Assembly: GCF_000482865.1 (NCBI RefSeq)
Contig: NZ_AXWW01000023.1
Span: forward strand, 55,454-119,453
Origin: Actinokineospora inagensis DSM 44258
GTDB taxonomy: Bacteria; Actinomycetota; Actinomycetes; Mycobacteriales; Pseudonocardiaceae
Reading direction: 5' to 3'
Length of the DNA: 64,000 nt
The number at the start of each line of letters is the position of its first letter. Position 1 is the stretch's first letter. A model generated the notes under the pieces. The model was not told the origin of the DNA and made no database searches. It saw only the letters and a list, made by a program, of their open reading frames with translations. Positions 36,434-44,100 of this stretch are shown in pieces. The translations under genes and the position numbers were made by a program.

Positions 36434-37900
36434 ATGAAGGCACCACGCCTTGTCGCTGCGGCCACCCTGGTGGTGGCGGCGGCGACCCTGGTGATCACGA
36501 CCAGCGCCGGAGCCGCGCCGACCGACAAGATCAGCATCGCGGCGACCCCGACCGACCAACTGCACCCGACGAACATGCCCGCCGGGATCGTCAACGGCGA
36601 GCGCACCACGGTCAAGGAGAACCCGTTCATCATCGCGGGCATGCGGGTCGGGGGCGGCGGTCCGCAGGGGCAGTCCTGCACCGCGTCCGTGGTCGGCAAG
36701 CGCAAGATCATCACCGCCGCGCACTGCATGATCGACGCCGTGGGCGACAAGAGCTACATCTACGGTGACGACGACCTGAACACCCCCGGCGACGAGACGT
36801 TCCGCACGGCCGTCGCCTCGTACAAGACCCACCCGAACTACACCGGCGTCGGCGGCTGGAAGACCGGCTGGGACGTCGCTGTGGTGACCACTGTGGACGA
36901 CATCCCGGTGCCGGAGAGCCAGTGGGCCAAGGTGGCCGGGTCCGGCGACACCGCGTTGACCCAGCCCGGCAAGTCCGGCCTGTCCCTCGGCTACGGCAAG
37001 ACGTCGTCGAGCGGCGGTTCCGGCGAACTGCGCAAGACCACGCTGCCGGTCAACGACCCGAGCGGCTGCAACGTGTTCGACATCAAGGTCAACGGCGACC
37101 TGATGGTCTGCACCGGCTACAACGACGGCCACACCGCGAACTGCCAGGGTGACAGCGGCGGACCGTTCATCGTGGACGGTGTGATCGTCGGCCTCTCGTC
37201 GTGGGGCTCCAGCAACTGCGACCGCTACAGCATCTTCTCCCGGCTGACCAACTCGATGGGCGACTGGGCCCGCGCCGAGATCGGCGGAACCCAGCCCCCC
37301 GGCAACGGCACCTTCTCGGTCGCGGTGTCGCCGACCTCCGGCAAGGTGGACCCCGGCAAGTACATCTCCGCCAGTGTCACCACCAAGGCGGGCGACAAGG
37401 GCCCGGAGAAGCTCGACCTGAGCGCGTCCGGCCTGCCCGCCGGGACCACGGCCACCTTCCAACCGTCGTCGGTCAACTCCGGTGACGTGGCCAAGCTGAC
37501 CCTGCAGACCTCCGCGACCACCCCCGCGGGCGCCTACAAGGTCACCGTCACCGCCAAGGGCACCGCGGACTCCAAGACCGCCGACTTCACCCTCACCGTC
37601 GGCGGCACCACTACCCCCGGCGGCCTGAAGCTCACCGCGTCCCCGAACACCGCCTCCGTCCCCCCGGGCGGCTACGCCAACTCGACGATCACCGTCACCG
37701 GCGGCACCGGCCCCATCAAGCTCAGCGGCAGCGGTCTGCCCTCGACGCCGATGTTCACGCCCCAGACCATCAACCCCGGCGGCACCACCCGCATGACGGT
37801 CATGGGCCCGTACCAGCGCGGCACCTACAAGGTGACCGTCACTGCGACGGACAGCACCGGCAAGACCGGAACAGCGGACTACACCCTCACCGTCCGCTGA
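36434..37900 (+). CDS. Secreted trypsin-like serine protease (S1) with two C-terminal Ig-like repeats
   Basis: The 488-residue precursor has a signal peptide (to about residue 28) and a short propeptide ending before IVNGE. The S1 domain has H97 (TAAHC), D147 (GWDVAVV) and S241 (CQGDSGGP). Two 95-residue beta-sandwich repeats follow (about 295-390 and 395-488), both ending in AxYKVTVTA...TLTV, probable substrate or wall-binding modules. Ribosome site AAGGAGA. The upstream S8 protease is the likely co-transcribed partner, perhaps as activator. Confidence 0.92.
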   Translation: MKAPRLVAAATLVVAAATLVITTSAGAAPTDKISIAATPTDQLHPTNMPAGIVNGERTTVKENPFIIAGMRVGGGGPQGQSCTASVVGKRKIITAAHCMIDAVGDKSYIYGDDDLNTPGDETFRTAVASYKTHPNYTGVGGWKTGWDVAVVTTVDDIPVPESQWAKVAGSGDTALTQPGKSGLSLGYGKTSSSGGSGELRKTTLPVNDPSGCNVFDIKVNGDLMVCTGYNDGHTANCQGDSGGPFIVDGVIVGLSSWGSSNCDRYSIFSRLTNSMGDWARAEIGGTQPPGNGTFSVAVSPTSGKVDPGKYISASVTTKAGDKGPEKLDLSASGLPAGTTATFQPSSVNSGDVAKLTLQTSATTPAGAYKVTVTAKGTADSKTADFTLTVGGTTTPGGLKLTASPNTASVPPGGYANSTITVTGGTGPIKLSGSGLPSTPMFTPQTINPGGTTRMTVMGPYQRGTYKVTVTATDSTGKTGTADYTLTVR

Positions 37901-37950
37901 TCGCCGGACCGGCGGGTCCCGTAGCTTCCGGTACCGCCCGCCGCTGAAAC

Positions 37951-37993
37951 CCGTGGGGCCCGTGACCGCCTGAGGCGACCACGGGTCCCACGG
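37951..37993 (+). terminator. Hairpin terminator after trypsin-like gene
   Basis: CCGTGGGGCCCGTG (37951-37964) pairs with CACGGGTCCCACGG (37980-37993), 13 of 14 positions, 51 bases after the stop. It is the first of two hairpins in the convergent gap. Confidence 0.75.
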
Positions 37994-38026
37994 CCGTTCA
38001 AGCGATGCGTGGGCGGTTGCCGTACT

Positions 38027-38061
38027 GGTGCCCGTCCCGGTTGACCACCGGGACGGGCACC
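38027..38061 (-). terminator. Hairpin terminator after convergent subtilase gene
   Basis: GGTGCCCGTCCCGG (38027-38040) pairs perfectly with CCGGGACGGGCACC (38048-38061) around a 7-base loop. It lies 13 bases beyond the stop of the minus-strand protease gene. Confidence 0.75.
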
Positions 38062-38074
38062 GTGCGGGGAGTGG

Positions 38075-39244
38075 TCAGGGACCGGTGTAGACGAGGTTGT
38101 TGGGGCTGCGCGGGTCGGTGATCTTGTTTTTGGTTGCGGCGGCGACCAGGGCGTCGCGGACCTGGGCGGGGGTGGCGGTGTGGCTGGTCAGGTAGAGCGC
38201 GGCGGCGCCGGTGACGTGCGGGGTGGCCTGGGAGGTGCCGCTCACGGTCTGGGTGGCGGTGTCCGAGGTGCGCCAGGCCGAGGTGATGGAGACACCCGGG
38301 CCGAACAGGTCGACGAGGTTGCCGTAGTTCGAGAAGGACGCGCGGTGGTCGGTGTTGTCGGAGGCGGCGACGGTGATCGCCTCGGGGACGCGGGCGGGCG
38401 ATGTGGTGGAGGTGTCGGCGTTGGAGTTGCCCGCGGCGACCACGAAGGTCACGCCCGCACGGATCGCGTTCTGCACAGCGGTGTCCACAGTGGAGTTGGT
38501 ACCGCCACCAAGGCTAAGGTTGGCGACCGCCTTCTTGCCCGCCGCGTCCTTCGCGACCCAGTCGATGCCCGCGACGACACCGGAGATGCTGCCGCTGCCG
38601 TCATTGCCCAGCACCCGCACCGCGACGATGTTGACCTGCTTGGCCACGCCGTAGGTGCGGCCACCGATGAGGCCCGCGACGTGCGTCCCGTGACCGTGGC
38701 CGTCTTGGGCGACGTTGTCGTTGTCGACCGCGTCGTAGCCGTCGCGGGCGCGGCCGCCGAACTCGCTGTGGCTGATCCGCACACCGGTGTCCACCACGTA
38801 CGCGGTCACGCCGCTGCCGCCGTTGTCCGGGTAGTTGTAGGTGCGGTTGAGCGGCAGATCGTGCTGGTCGATCCGGTCGAGACCCCACGGCGCGCTCGAC
38901 TGGGCGCCCTCCGCGGAAACAACCTCGTCCTGGGCGACATAAGCGACCGCGGGGTCCGCCGCGATCCGCCGGGCCGCCCGCTCCGACAGCTTCGCGGAAT
39001 ACCCGGACAACACCGAGGAATACGTGTGGCTGACCGCGCCGCCGTACTGCCGCACCTGATCGGCGGCCGAGGCGTGCACGACACCGTTCTTGAACACGAC
39101 GACGTACGACCCGCTCACCGCCACCCCGGAAGCGGCCCTGACCTGCCCTTCCGCAGCCTCGGCAGGCGAACTGAGCGCCACGGTGACCACTGTGGCCGCC
39201 GTAGCCGCCACGAAGGCGATTGTTGCTCGGATACGCGTGGACAT
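38075..39244 (-). CDS. Secreted subtilisin-like serine protease (S8)
   Basis: The 389-residue precursor has a signal peptide ending near SSPAEAA (about residue 31), an I9 prodomain (SYVVVFKNG to VAYVAQDEV) and an S8 domain with D152 (VVDTGV), H185 (GHGTHVAG) and S338 (SGTSQATPH). It lacks the P-domain of the paralogue at 34848. The ATG at 39244 has GGGAGG upstream; a longer in-frame start at 39520 would place 92 residues before the signal peptide and is rejected. Confidence 0.92.
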   Translation of the reverse strand: MSTRIRATIAFVAATAATVVTVALSSPAEAAEGQVRAASGVAVSGSYVVVFKNGVVHASAADQVRQYGGAVSHTYSSVLSGYSAKLSERAARRIAADPAVAYVAQDEVVSAEGAQSSAPWGLDRIDQHDLPLNRTYNYPDNGGSGVTAYVVDTGVRISHSEFGGRARDGYDAVDNDNVAQDGHGHGTHVAGLIGGRTYGVAKQVNIVAVRVLGNDGSGSISGVVAGIDWVAKDAAGKKAVANLSLGGGTNSTVDTAVQNAIRAGVTFVVAAGNSNADTSTTSPARVPEAITVAASDNTDHRASFSNYGNLVDLFGPGVSITSAWRTSDTATQTVSGTSQATPHVTGAAALYLTSHTATPAQVRDALVAAATKNKITDPRSPNNLVYTGP

Positions 39245-39627
39245 CCGGTGTCCCTCCCGTCGTGCCCCGCCGTCGCGGGGCCTCCGGAAAATCGTGACAG
39301 GAATACCGAAACCGCTCCCAGCGTCCGATTTTACCATTCCCAGAACGCAATGAAAGAAACTTGCCCGCCCTGCGGTTATGACTCGAACATTGCCCGCAGA
39401 CAACCAATGTGACAGCTCTGTGAATCCGGGCAGTGAGATCACCCGATCGGACTCCGCGTCAGGTGCTAGTGCTGCCGCAAGGGGTCCACGGAGCTTTGGA
39501 CGCTCTACTGTGGCCTCCACCCGCTGGTTCGCCGAATGCGCCTGGTGTTCACCACGTGTTCCTCCCCAGGTTGGTGCGGGCGGGTATTCGCCTGGTGGAC
39601 GGTGGTGGCGACCCGAGGGGACGTGCG
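39245..39627. other. Divergent promoter region between subtilase and phosphate permease genes
   Basis: No gene is seen in these 383 bases. The left 130 bases are AT-richer than average and probably carry the protease promoter on the minus strand. The right part holds the PHO-box-like repeat described separately. No convincing -35/-10 pair was found. Confidence 0.5.
39547..39564 (+). promoter_or_regulatory. PHO-box-like direct repeat upstream of PiT permease
   Basis: GTTCACC (39547-39553) and GTTCCTC (39558-39564) are spaced at 11 bp, and a weaker GTTGGTG begins at 39570. Actinobacterial PhoP sites are 11-bp direct repeats of GTTCACC-type heptamers. The position, 64 to 81 bases upstream of a phosphate permease start, fits PhoP control. 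Confidence 0.4.
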
Positions 39628-40734
39628 ATGGACGTTTCGCTGATCGTTGTGGTGGTTGTGGTCACCGCTCTGGCGTTCGACTTCACGAACGGGTTCCACG
39701 ACACGGCGAACGCGATGGCGACGTCGATCGCCACGGGTGCGCTGCGACCGAGGGTGGCGGTGGGGATCGCCGCGGTGCTCAACCTGGTGGGCGCGTTCCT
39801 GTCGATCGAGGTCGCGAAGACGATCAGCAGCGGGATCGTGGACGAGGCGCGGATCGGCCCGGCGGTGATCTTCGGCGGGCTGGTCGGGGCGATCGTGTGG
39901 AACCTGGTGACCTGGCTGGTCGGGTTGCCGTCGAGTTCGTCGCACGCGATGTTCGGCGGGTTGATCGGGGCGGTCTGGGTGGCGTCCGGGGCGAGCGCGG
40001 TGCGGTTCACGACGGTGTTGGAGAAGGTCGTGGTCCCCGCCATCGCGTCGCCGGTGATCGCCGGGGTGGTGGCGATGATCGCGACCTACCTGGTGTACCG
40101 GATCACGAACCGGACAACCGAGGACACCCGGCGGCGCGGATTCCGGGTGGGCCAGGTCGTGACCGCGTCGCTGGTCGCGCTGGCACACGGCACCAACGAC
40201 GCGCAGAAGACGATGGGTATCATCACGCTCACCCTCATCACCGCCGGTTCGCTGCCCGCAGGCGCGAGCCCGCCACTGTGGGTGATCATCGCCGCGGGCT
40301 CCGCGATCGCGCTGGGCACCTACATCGGCGGTTGGCGGATCATCCGGACGATGGGCCGCGGCATCACCGACATCCAGGCGCCCCAGGGCTTCGCCGCCGA
40401 GGCCAGCGCGGCCGCCGTGATCCTGACCTCGTCGCACGTCGGTTTCGCACTGTCCACCACCCACGTCGTGTCCGGCGGCGTCGTCGGCTCCGGCGTCGGG
40501 CGGCGACTGGCCGAGGTCCGCTGGTCCACCGCCGGTCGGATGGTCATCGCCTGGGTGCTGACCCTGCCCTCGGCCGCCCTGGTGGGCGCGCTGGCGGGCT
40601 GGGTCTCCGGCACCGGCACCGCGGGCACCGTGATCGTCGCCATCGCCGCGGCCGCCATCTGCGGCGGCATCTACTGGCTGTCGCGCCGCAACCCCATCAG
40701 CGCCAACAACGTCAACGACGCCGCGACTGTCTGA
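39628..40734 (+). CDS. PiT-family inorganic phosphate permease
   Basis: The 368-residue integral membrane protein has the duplicated PiT signature: FDFTNGFHDTANAMATSIAT near residue 17 and ALAHGTNDAQKTMGIITLTL near 190, with GLPSSSSHAMFGGLIGA and LSTTHVVSGGVVGSG as the paired loops. It takes up phosphate with metal or protons at the cell membrane. ATG 39628 follows GAGGGGA. A small membrane protein gene lies 10 bases downstream, and the promoter region has a PHO-box-like repeat. Confidence 0.92.
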   Translation: MDVSLIVVVVVVTALAFDFTNGFHDTANAMATSIATGALRPRVAVGIAAVLNLVGAFLSIEVAKTISSGIVDEARIGPAVIFGGLVGAIVWNLVTWLVGLPSSSSHAMFGGLIGAVWVASGASAVRFTTVLEKVVVPAIASPVIAGVVAMIATYLVYRITNRTTEDTRRRGFRVGQVVTASLVALAHGTNDAQKTMGIITLTLITAGSLPAGASPPLWVIIAAGSAIALGTYIGGWRIIRTMGRGITDIQAPQGFAAEASAAAVILTSSHVGFALSTTHVVSGGVVGSGVGRRLAEVRWSTAGRMVIAWVLTLPSAALVGALAGWVSGTGTAGTVIVAIAAAAICGGIYWLSRRNPISANNVNDAATV

Positions 40735-40744
40735 GGAGCCCGAC

Positions 40745-40969
40745 ATGCACATCAACTGGACGGCCCTCGGCGAAGTCTTCCTCGTCGCCCTCGGTGCCGG
40801 TGTCGCCCTCGTGGTGCTGGCCGCCCTCGGCGTCAACGCCCTGGACCACCGGGTACGGGCCCAGGAACGCGGCACCTCCAGCACCGTCGCCACCGGCACT
40901 TTCGTGCTGTGCGTGGTCGCCTGCGTCGCGCTGATCGGCTATGGGATCTTCCTGACCATCAGCAAGTGA
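40745..40969 (+). CDS. Small two-helix membrane protein paired with PiT permease
   Basis: The 74-residue product has two hydrophobic helices (about 9-31 and 49-70) separated by a charged turn NALDHRVRAQERG. It starts 10 bases after the permease stop with a GAGG site, so it is co-transcribed. Small proteins like this often follow PiT genes in actinobacteria and may stabilise or regulate the transporter; that role is inferred from position. Confidence 0.75.
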   Translation: MHINWTALGEVFLVALGAGVALVVLAALGVNALDHRVRAQERGTSSTVATGTFVLCVVACVALIGYGIFLTISK

Positions 40970-41293
40970 GCAGCCGCCGCCCCGCAACCCGACGGACTTT
41001 TGTCGCATTTGGGTGATGTCGCGGTACATCCGGGCTGGTCGAGCGCCCGCGGTGAACTGGTCTGAACCTTGTTGAGCCAGGACAACTATTGCTCCAGCGC
41101 AACGAATTCACGGCGCATACGCCACAAAAGGCCATCGGGTTGTCTTGTATGGTCTGACTGACAACGGCCGTCCACTGTGAACCGGACGCGTCTTCCGCCC
41201 GTGTCAGGGGGTGCGGGGTCAGTGCGAGCGCTGCCCGTCACCGCAGGCACACCGCCGCATGACCGGACGAACCGACCCTGACCGAGGAGGACC
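40970..41293. other. Intergenic region with one inverted repeat
   Basis: These 324 bases hold no convincing gene. GTTGTC (41139-41144) and GACAAC (41160-41165) are perfect arms 15 bases apart and may be an operator for the gene at 41294. The rest shows no repeat or hairpin of note. Confidence 0.4.
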
Positions 41294-41701
41294 GTGGACA
41301 ACCCACAAGTCGCGGACGGCGTACCGGTGCGGAGCCCGCAGGGCGAGACGGCGATGTTGCGGGCGATCACCGGTGTCATCACGCTGACCCACAACGTCCG
41401 CACCGGCCGGGTCGTCCTCGACCCGCGAGCAGGCGCCCACTTGCTGTCCACCCTGCGCGAACAGCGCGACGAGGCCGCGGACTGGCTCACCAGGGCCAAG
41501 GCGTTGACCAGTGACAGCCCGTTGGGCGTGAACGACCTCGGGATGACGACGGCCCACCGGTTCCGAGGCCACCCGGAAAGCGACGACACCTCGTTCATGA
41601 CCGTGTTGCGCGGCTACGTGGACACGTTGAGCGACGCTGTCGACGCGGTGTCGACCGCCATGGCCGCTCACCAGGAACACCGGCGAACCGTGGACATCTG
41701 A
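41294..41701 (+). CDS. Small helical protein of unknown function
   Basis: The 135-residue protein is mostly alpha-helical, with two long amphipathic helices (about 46-75, LLSTLREQRDEAADWLTRAKAL, and 104-132, MTVLRGYVDTLSDAVDAVSTAMAA). This resembles helical-hairpin secretion substrates or PE/WXG100-like proteins in outline, but no WXG or YxxxD/E motif is clear. The GTG has a strong GAGGAGG site 5 bases upstream. It lies 109 bases before the membrane NACHT gene and may be functionally tied to it. Confidence 0.6.
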   Translation: MDNPQVADGVPVRSPQGETAMLRAITGVITLTHNVRTGRVVLDPRAGAHLLSTLREQRDEAADWLTRAKALTSDSPLGVNDLGMTTAHRFRGHPESDDTSFMTVLRGYVDTLSDAVDAVSTAMAAHQEHRRTVDI

Positions 41702-41810
41702 CAATCGCCCTGTTGCCGAATGGGGACGGCCCAGGCCGATCGAGGTTGATCGCGAATCACCAACCGTGCCCCCGGCACTGGGCGGCGGTGTGTCCGGCAT
41801 CATAGTGGGA

Positions 41811-43859
41811 ATGCGAAGACGGATGCCGTGGATCGTCGCCCTGTCCGTGCTGGTCGCGTTGGTCGCGGTCGTGGTTGTCGTGCTGGTGCGGTTTGACGCC
41901 GCAGGAGCGGAACAGGCGGCGAAGCGGCTCGGGTTGCTGGCGATACCGCTGGCGATCTTGACCGGCATTGTCGTGCCGCTGGTCAAGTGGGCGCGGAAAC
42001 GGGCATCGGCGCGGCCGGTGCCGCCCGCGACCCCGACCCAGGTGACGACCGCCGTGCGGATGCTCGCGGCCGACGTGCGGAACCTGGTGACGACCACGAT
42101 CGGCGACTGGCAACTCGACCAGCCGAAACTCGCGACCCGATGGCAGTGGAACAGCAAGCGCTGGGTCTCGGGGAGCACCAAGGCCGAGCACGCACTGGCC
42201 GAGCTGTTCACCGAACTGTCGCCACGACGGTTGCTCATCTGCGGCGACGCGGGCACCGGCAAGACCAGCATCGCCCTCCTGCTGATGCGGCAGCTCCTGC
42301 GCGACCGCGCCGACCCGGACCCCGTTCCCGTGCTGCTGTCCGTATCCGACTGGACAGCCGAGCGGGAAACCTTGCGGGAGTGGATGATTCGGCGCCTGAC
42401 CGAGGACCTGCCCACCCTGCGCGCGGAGGACTGCGGACAGGACGCACCGACCGCGCTCGTCGAACAACGACTTGTCCTGCCGGTGTTGGACGGACTCGAC
42501 GAGCTGCCCACCAGCCGCCGTGACGCCGTGCTCGACCGACTCGGGCAAACCGCCGACGACGACTCGTTCATCCTCACCTGCCGCACGGGACTCCCCGAAC
42601 GGCACCTCAAACAGCTCGCGGTGACCGCCACCCTCACCCCGAAACCGATCACCCCGGACACCGCGCTCGCCTACCTCATCGACCTCGGCGGCGACGCCGA
42701 CGGCTGGCGGCCGCTGCTCGCCGACGGCACACCGCTCGCCAAGGTCCTTGGCCGCCCGCTCGGACTCTGGCTCATCCGGGTCATCTACCTCGAGTCCAAT
42801 CGGGATCCAGCTCCACTGCGGGAATTCCGCAAGACCGCCGACGTGTGGTCGCACCTGCTCGAAGACCTGGTTCCCCAGCTCATCGCCAAACGCCACCCAG
42901 TCGAAAGTGGACACGACACCACTCCACACGACCACCACCGCCCCGAGCACCGTTGGGAGGCCGAACAAGCACGACATTGGCTCACCAACCTCGCCATCCA
43001 TCTCCGCGACCGCGGCACCACGAACTTCGCGTGGTGGCGGTTCACCATGTCATTCGGCGCCCTACCACTCGCAGGCGCGGCGTTCTACCCCGTCGCGATC
43101 GGCTATAGCGTGCCGTACTGCATCGCCTACACCGTTCTGGCGGGATGGTCCGGCCTGTTCCAAGGGCTGTCGCAAGGGATTTCGTGCGCCGCCATGTGTG
43201 TGGTGGCCCTCACGCCGACGATCATCGTGCAGCGCGCCGGATCACGACGCGGCGAACCCGCCCGGCGAAGTCTGCGACTCCGCGGACGGGGAGGTGAACT
43301 CGGCAAAGCGCTGCTGCTCGGCGTGATCCTCGGCCCGGTGTTCGGCGGGTTGCTCTACTTGGGACTGGATCTTGAACTCGATTTCCACCTGGACTGGCGG
43401 GTCTGGCTGCCGGTGACCGTGGTCGGCGGCCCACTGCTCACCGCGTTGGCCTGGGGCCAGTCCGCCACCGTCCCCGACGAGGCGGCCAGCCCCCGCTCCC
43501 TGCTCCGCGACGACCGCGCCATCGCCTGGCGCGACGCCGCCATCGTCACCGCCCTGGCGGGCGCGACCACCGCGGCCCTCTGGCTGGCGGGCGTCGGCAT
43601 CGGCCCCGCCCTGGGCACCGGTCTCTTCGGCATCGGCCCCAGCCTCGTGCTCGCGTTCGGGCTCGGCCGCCGCCCGTCCACCCACTTCCTCCTCGCCCGC
43701 CTGCACTGCGCCCGCCGCCGCGTCCTCCCCTGGCGCCTGATGGACTTCCTGCACGACATGCACGCCATCGGCATCCTCCGCCAACTCGGCGGCGTGTACC
43801 AGTTCCGCCACGTCGAACTGCTCCACCACCTCGCCCCCACACCCCGCCCGAAAGCTTGA
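41811..43859 (+). CDS. Membrane-embedded NACHT-type NTPase
   Basis: The 682-residue protein has two N-terminal membrane helices (about 5-27 and 40-58). A NACHT/STAND NTPase domain follows, with Walker A GDAGTGKTS (145-153) and Walker B LPVLDGLDELP (223-233), the DGLDE form typical of NACHT. The C-terminal third holds five to seven membrane helices. The layout resembles actinobacterial NACHT membrane proteins of unknown role; cytoplasmic bacterial NACHT proteins are known antiphage sensors. ATG 41811 is used; a GTG at 41766 is possible. No effector domain other than the membrane region is visible. Confidence 0.8.
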   Translation: MRRRMPWIVALSVLVALVAVVVVVLVRFDAAGAEQAAKRLGLLAIPLAILTGIVVPLVKWARKRASARPVPPATPTQVTTAVRMLAADVRNLVTTTIGDWQLDQPKLATRWQWNSKRWVSGSTKAEHALAELFTELSPRRLLICGDAGTGKTSIALLLMRQLLRDRADPDPVPVLLSVSDWTAERETLREWMIRRLTEDLPTLRAEDCGQDAPTALVEQRLVLPVLDGLDELPTSRRDAVLDRLGQTADDDSFILTCRTGLPERHLKQLAVTATLTPKPITPDTALAYLIDLGGDADGWRPLLADGTPLAKVLGRPLGLWLIRVIYLESNRDPAPLREFRKTADVWSHLLEDLVPQLIAKRHPVESGHDTTPHDHHRPEHRWEAEQARHWLTNLAIHLRDRGTTNFAWWRFTMSFGALPLAGAAFYPVAIGYSVPYCIAYTVLAGWSGLFQGLSQGISCAAMCVVALTPTIIVQRAGSRRGEPARRSLRLRGRGGELGKALLLGVILGPVFGGLLYLGLDLELDFHLDWRVWLPVTVVGGPLLTALAWGQSATVPDEAASPRSLLRDDRAIAWRDAAIVTALAGATTAALWLAGVGIGPALGTGLFGIGPSLVLAFGLGRRPSTHFLLARLHCARRRVLPWRLMDFLHDMHAIGILRQLGGVYQFRHVELLHHLAPTPRPKA

Positions 43860-43994
43860 CCGGCGGGCGGTCCACCGCGCTCACGCGTGCTCCTGCCGAG
43901 AACGGCGCCCTTCGGGTGGACACGGGTTCCACCATTCCGCCCAAGCGGATTCGACCAATGGGTCTCCATTTCCGACGGGTTGCCAATTCACATC

Positions 43995-44024
43995 TTGACG
44001 GGGTGTGGTGTGTTCTGCCTCACT
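43995..44024 (+). promoter_or_regulatory. Possible promoter of lanthipeptide operon
   Basis: A good -35 hexamer TTGACG (43995-44000) is followed 18 bases later by a poor -10 CTCACT (44019-44024). It lies about 75 bases before the synthetase start in a 240-base gap that has no gene. Confidence 0.3.
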
Positions 44025-44100
44025 GAGGACGCGTTCCAGTTCGGGCGTTCCCCCTGCGGACTCGGGTTCGGTGTCGCGGGTTGACGGAAGGCGTTGCCGG

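Noticed and set aside
43887..44084. 65-codon frame before the lanthipeptide synthetase, considered as a second precursor
   Set aside because: It lacks an LxLQ leader, a ribosome site and a Ser/Cys-rich core, and it covers the probable promoter.
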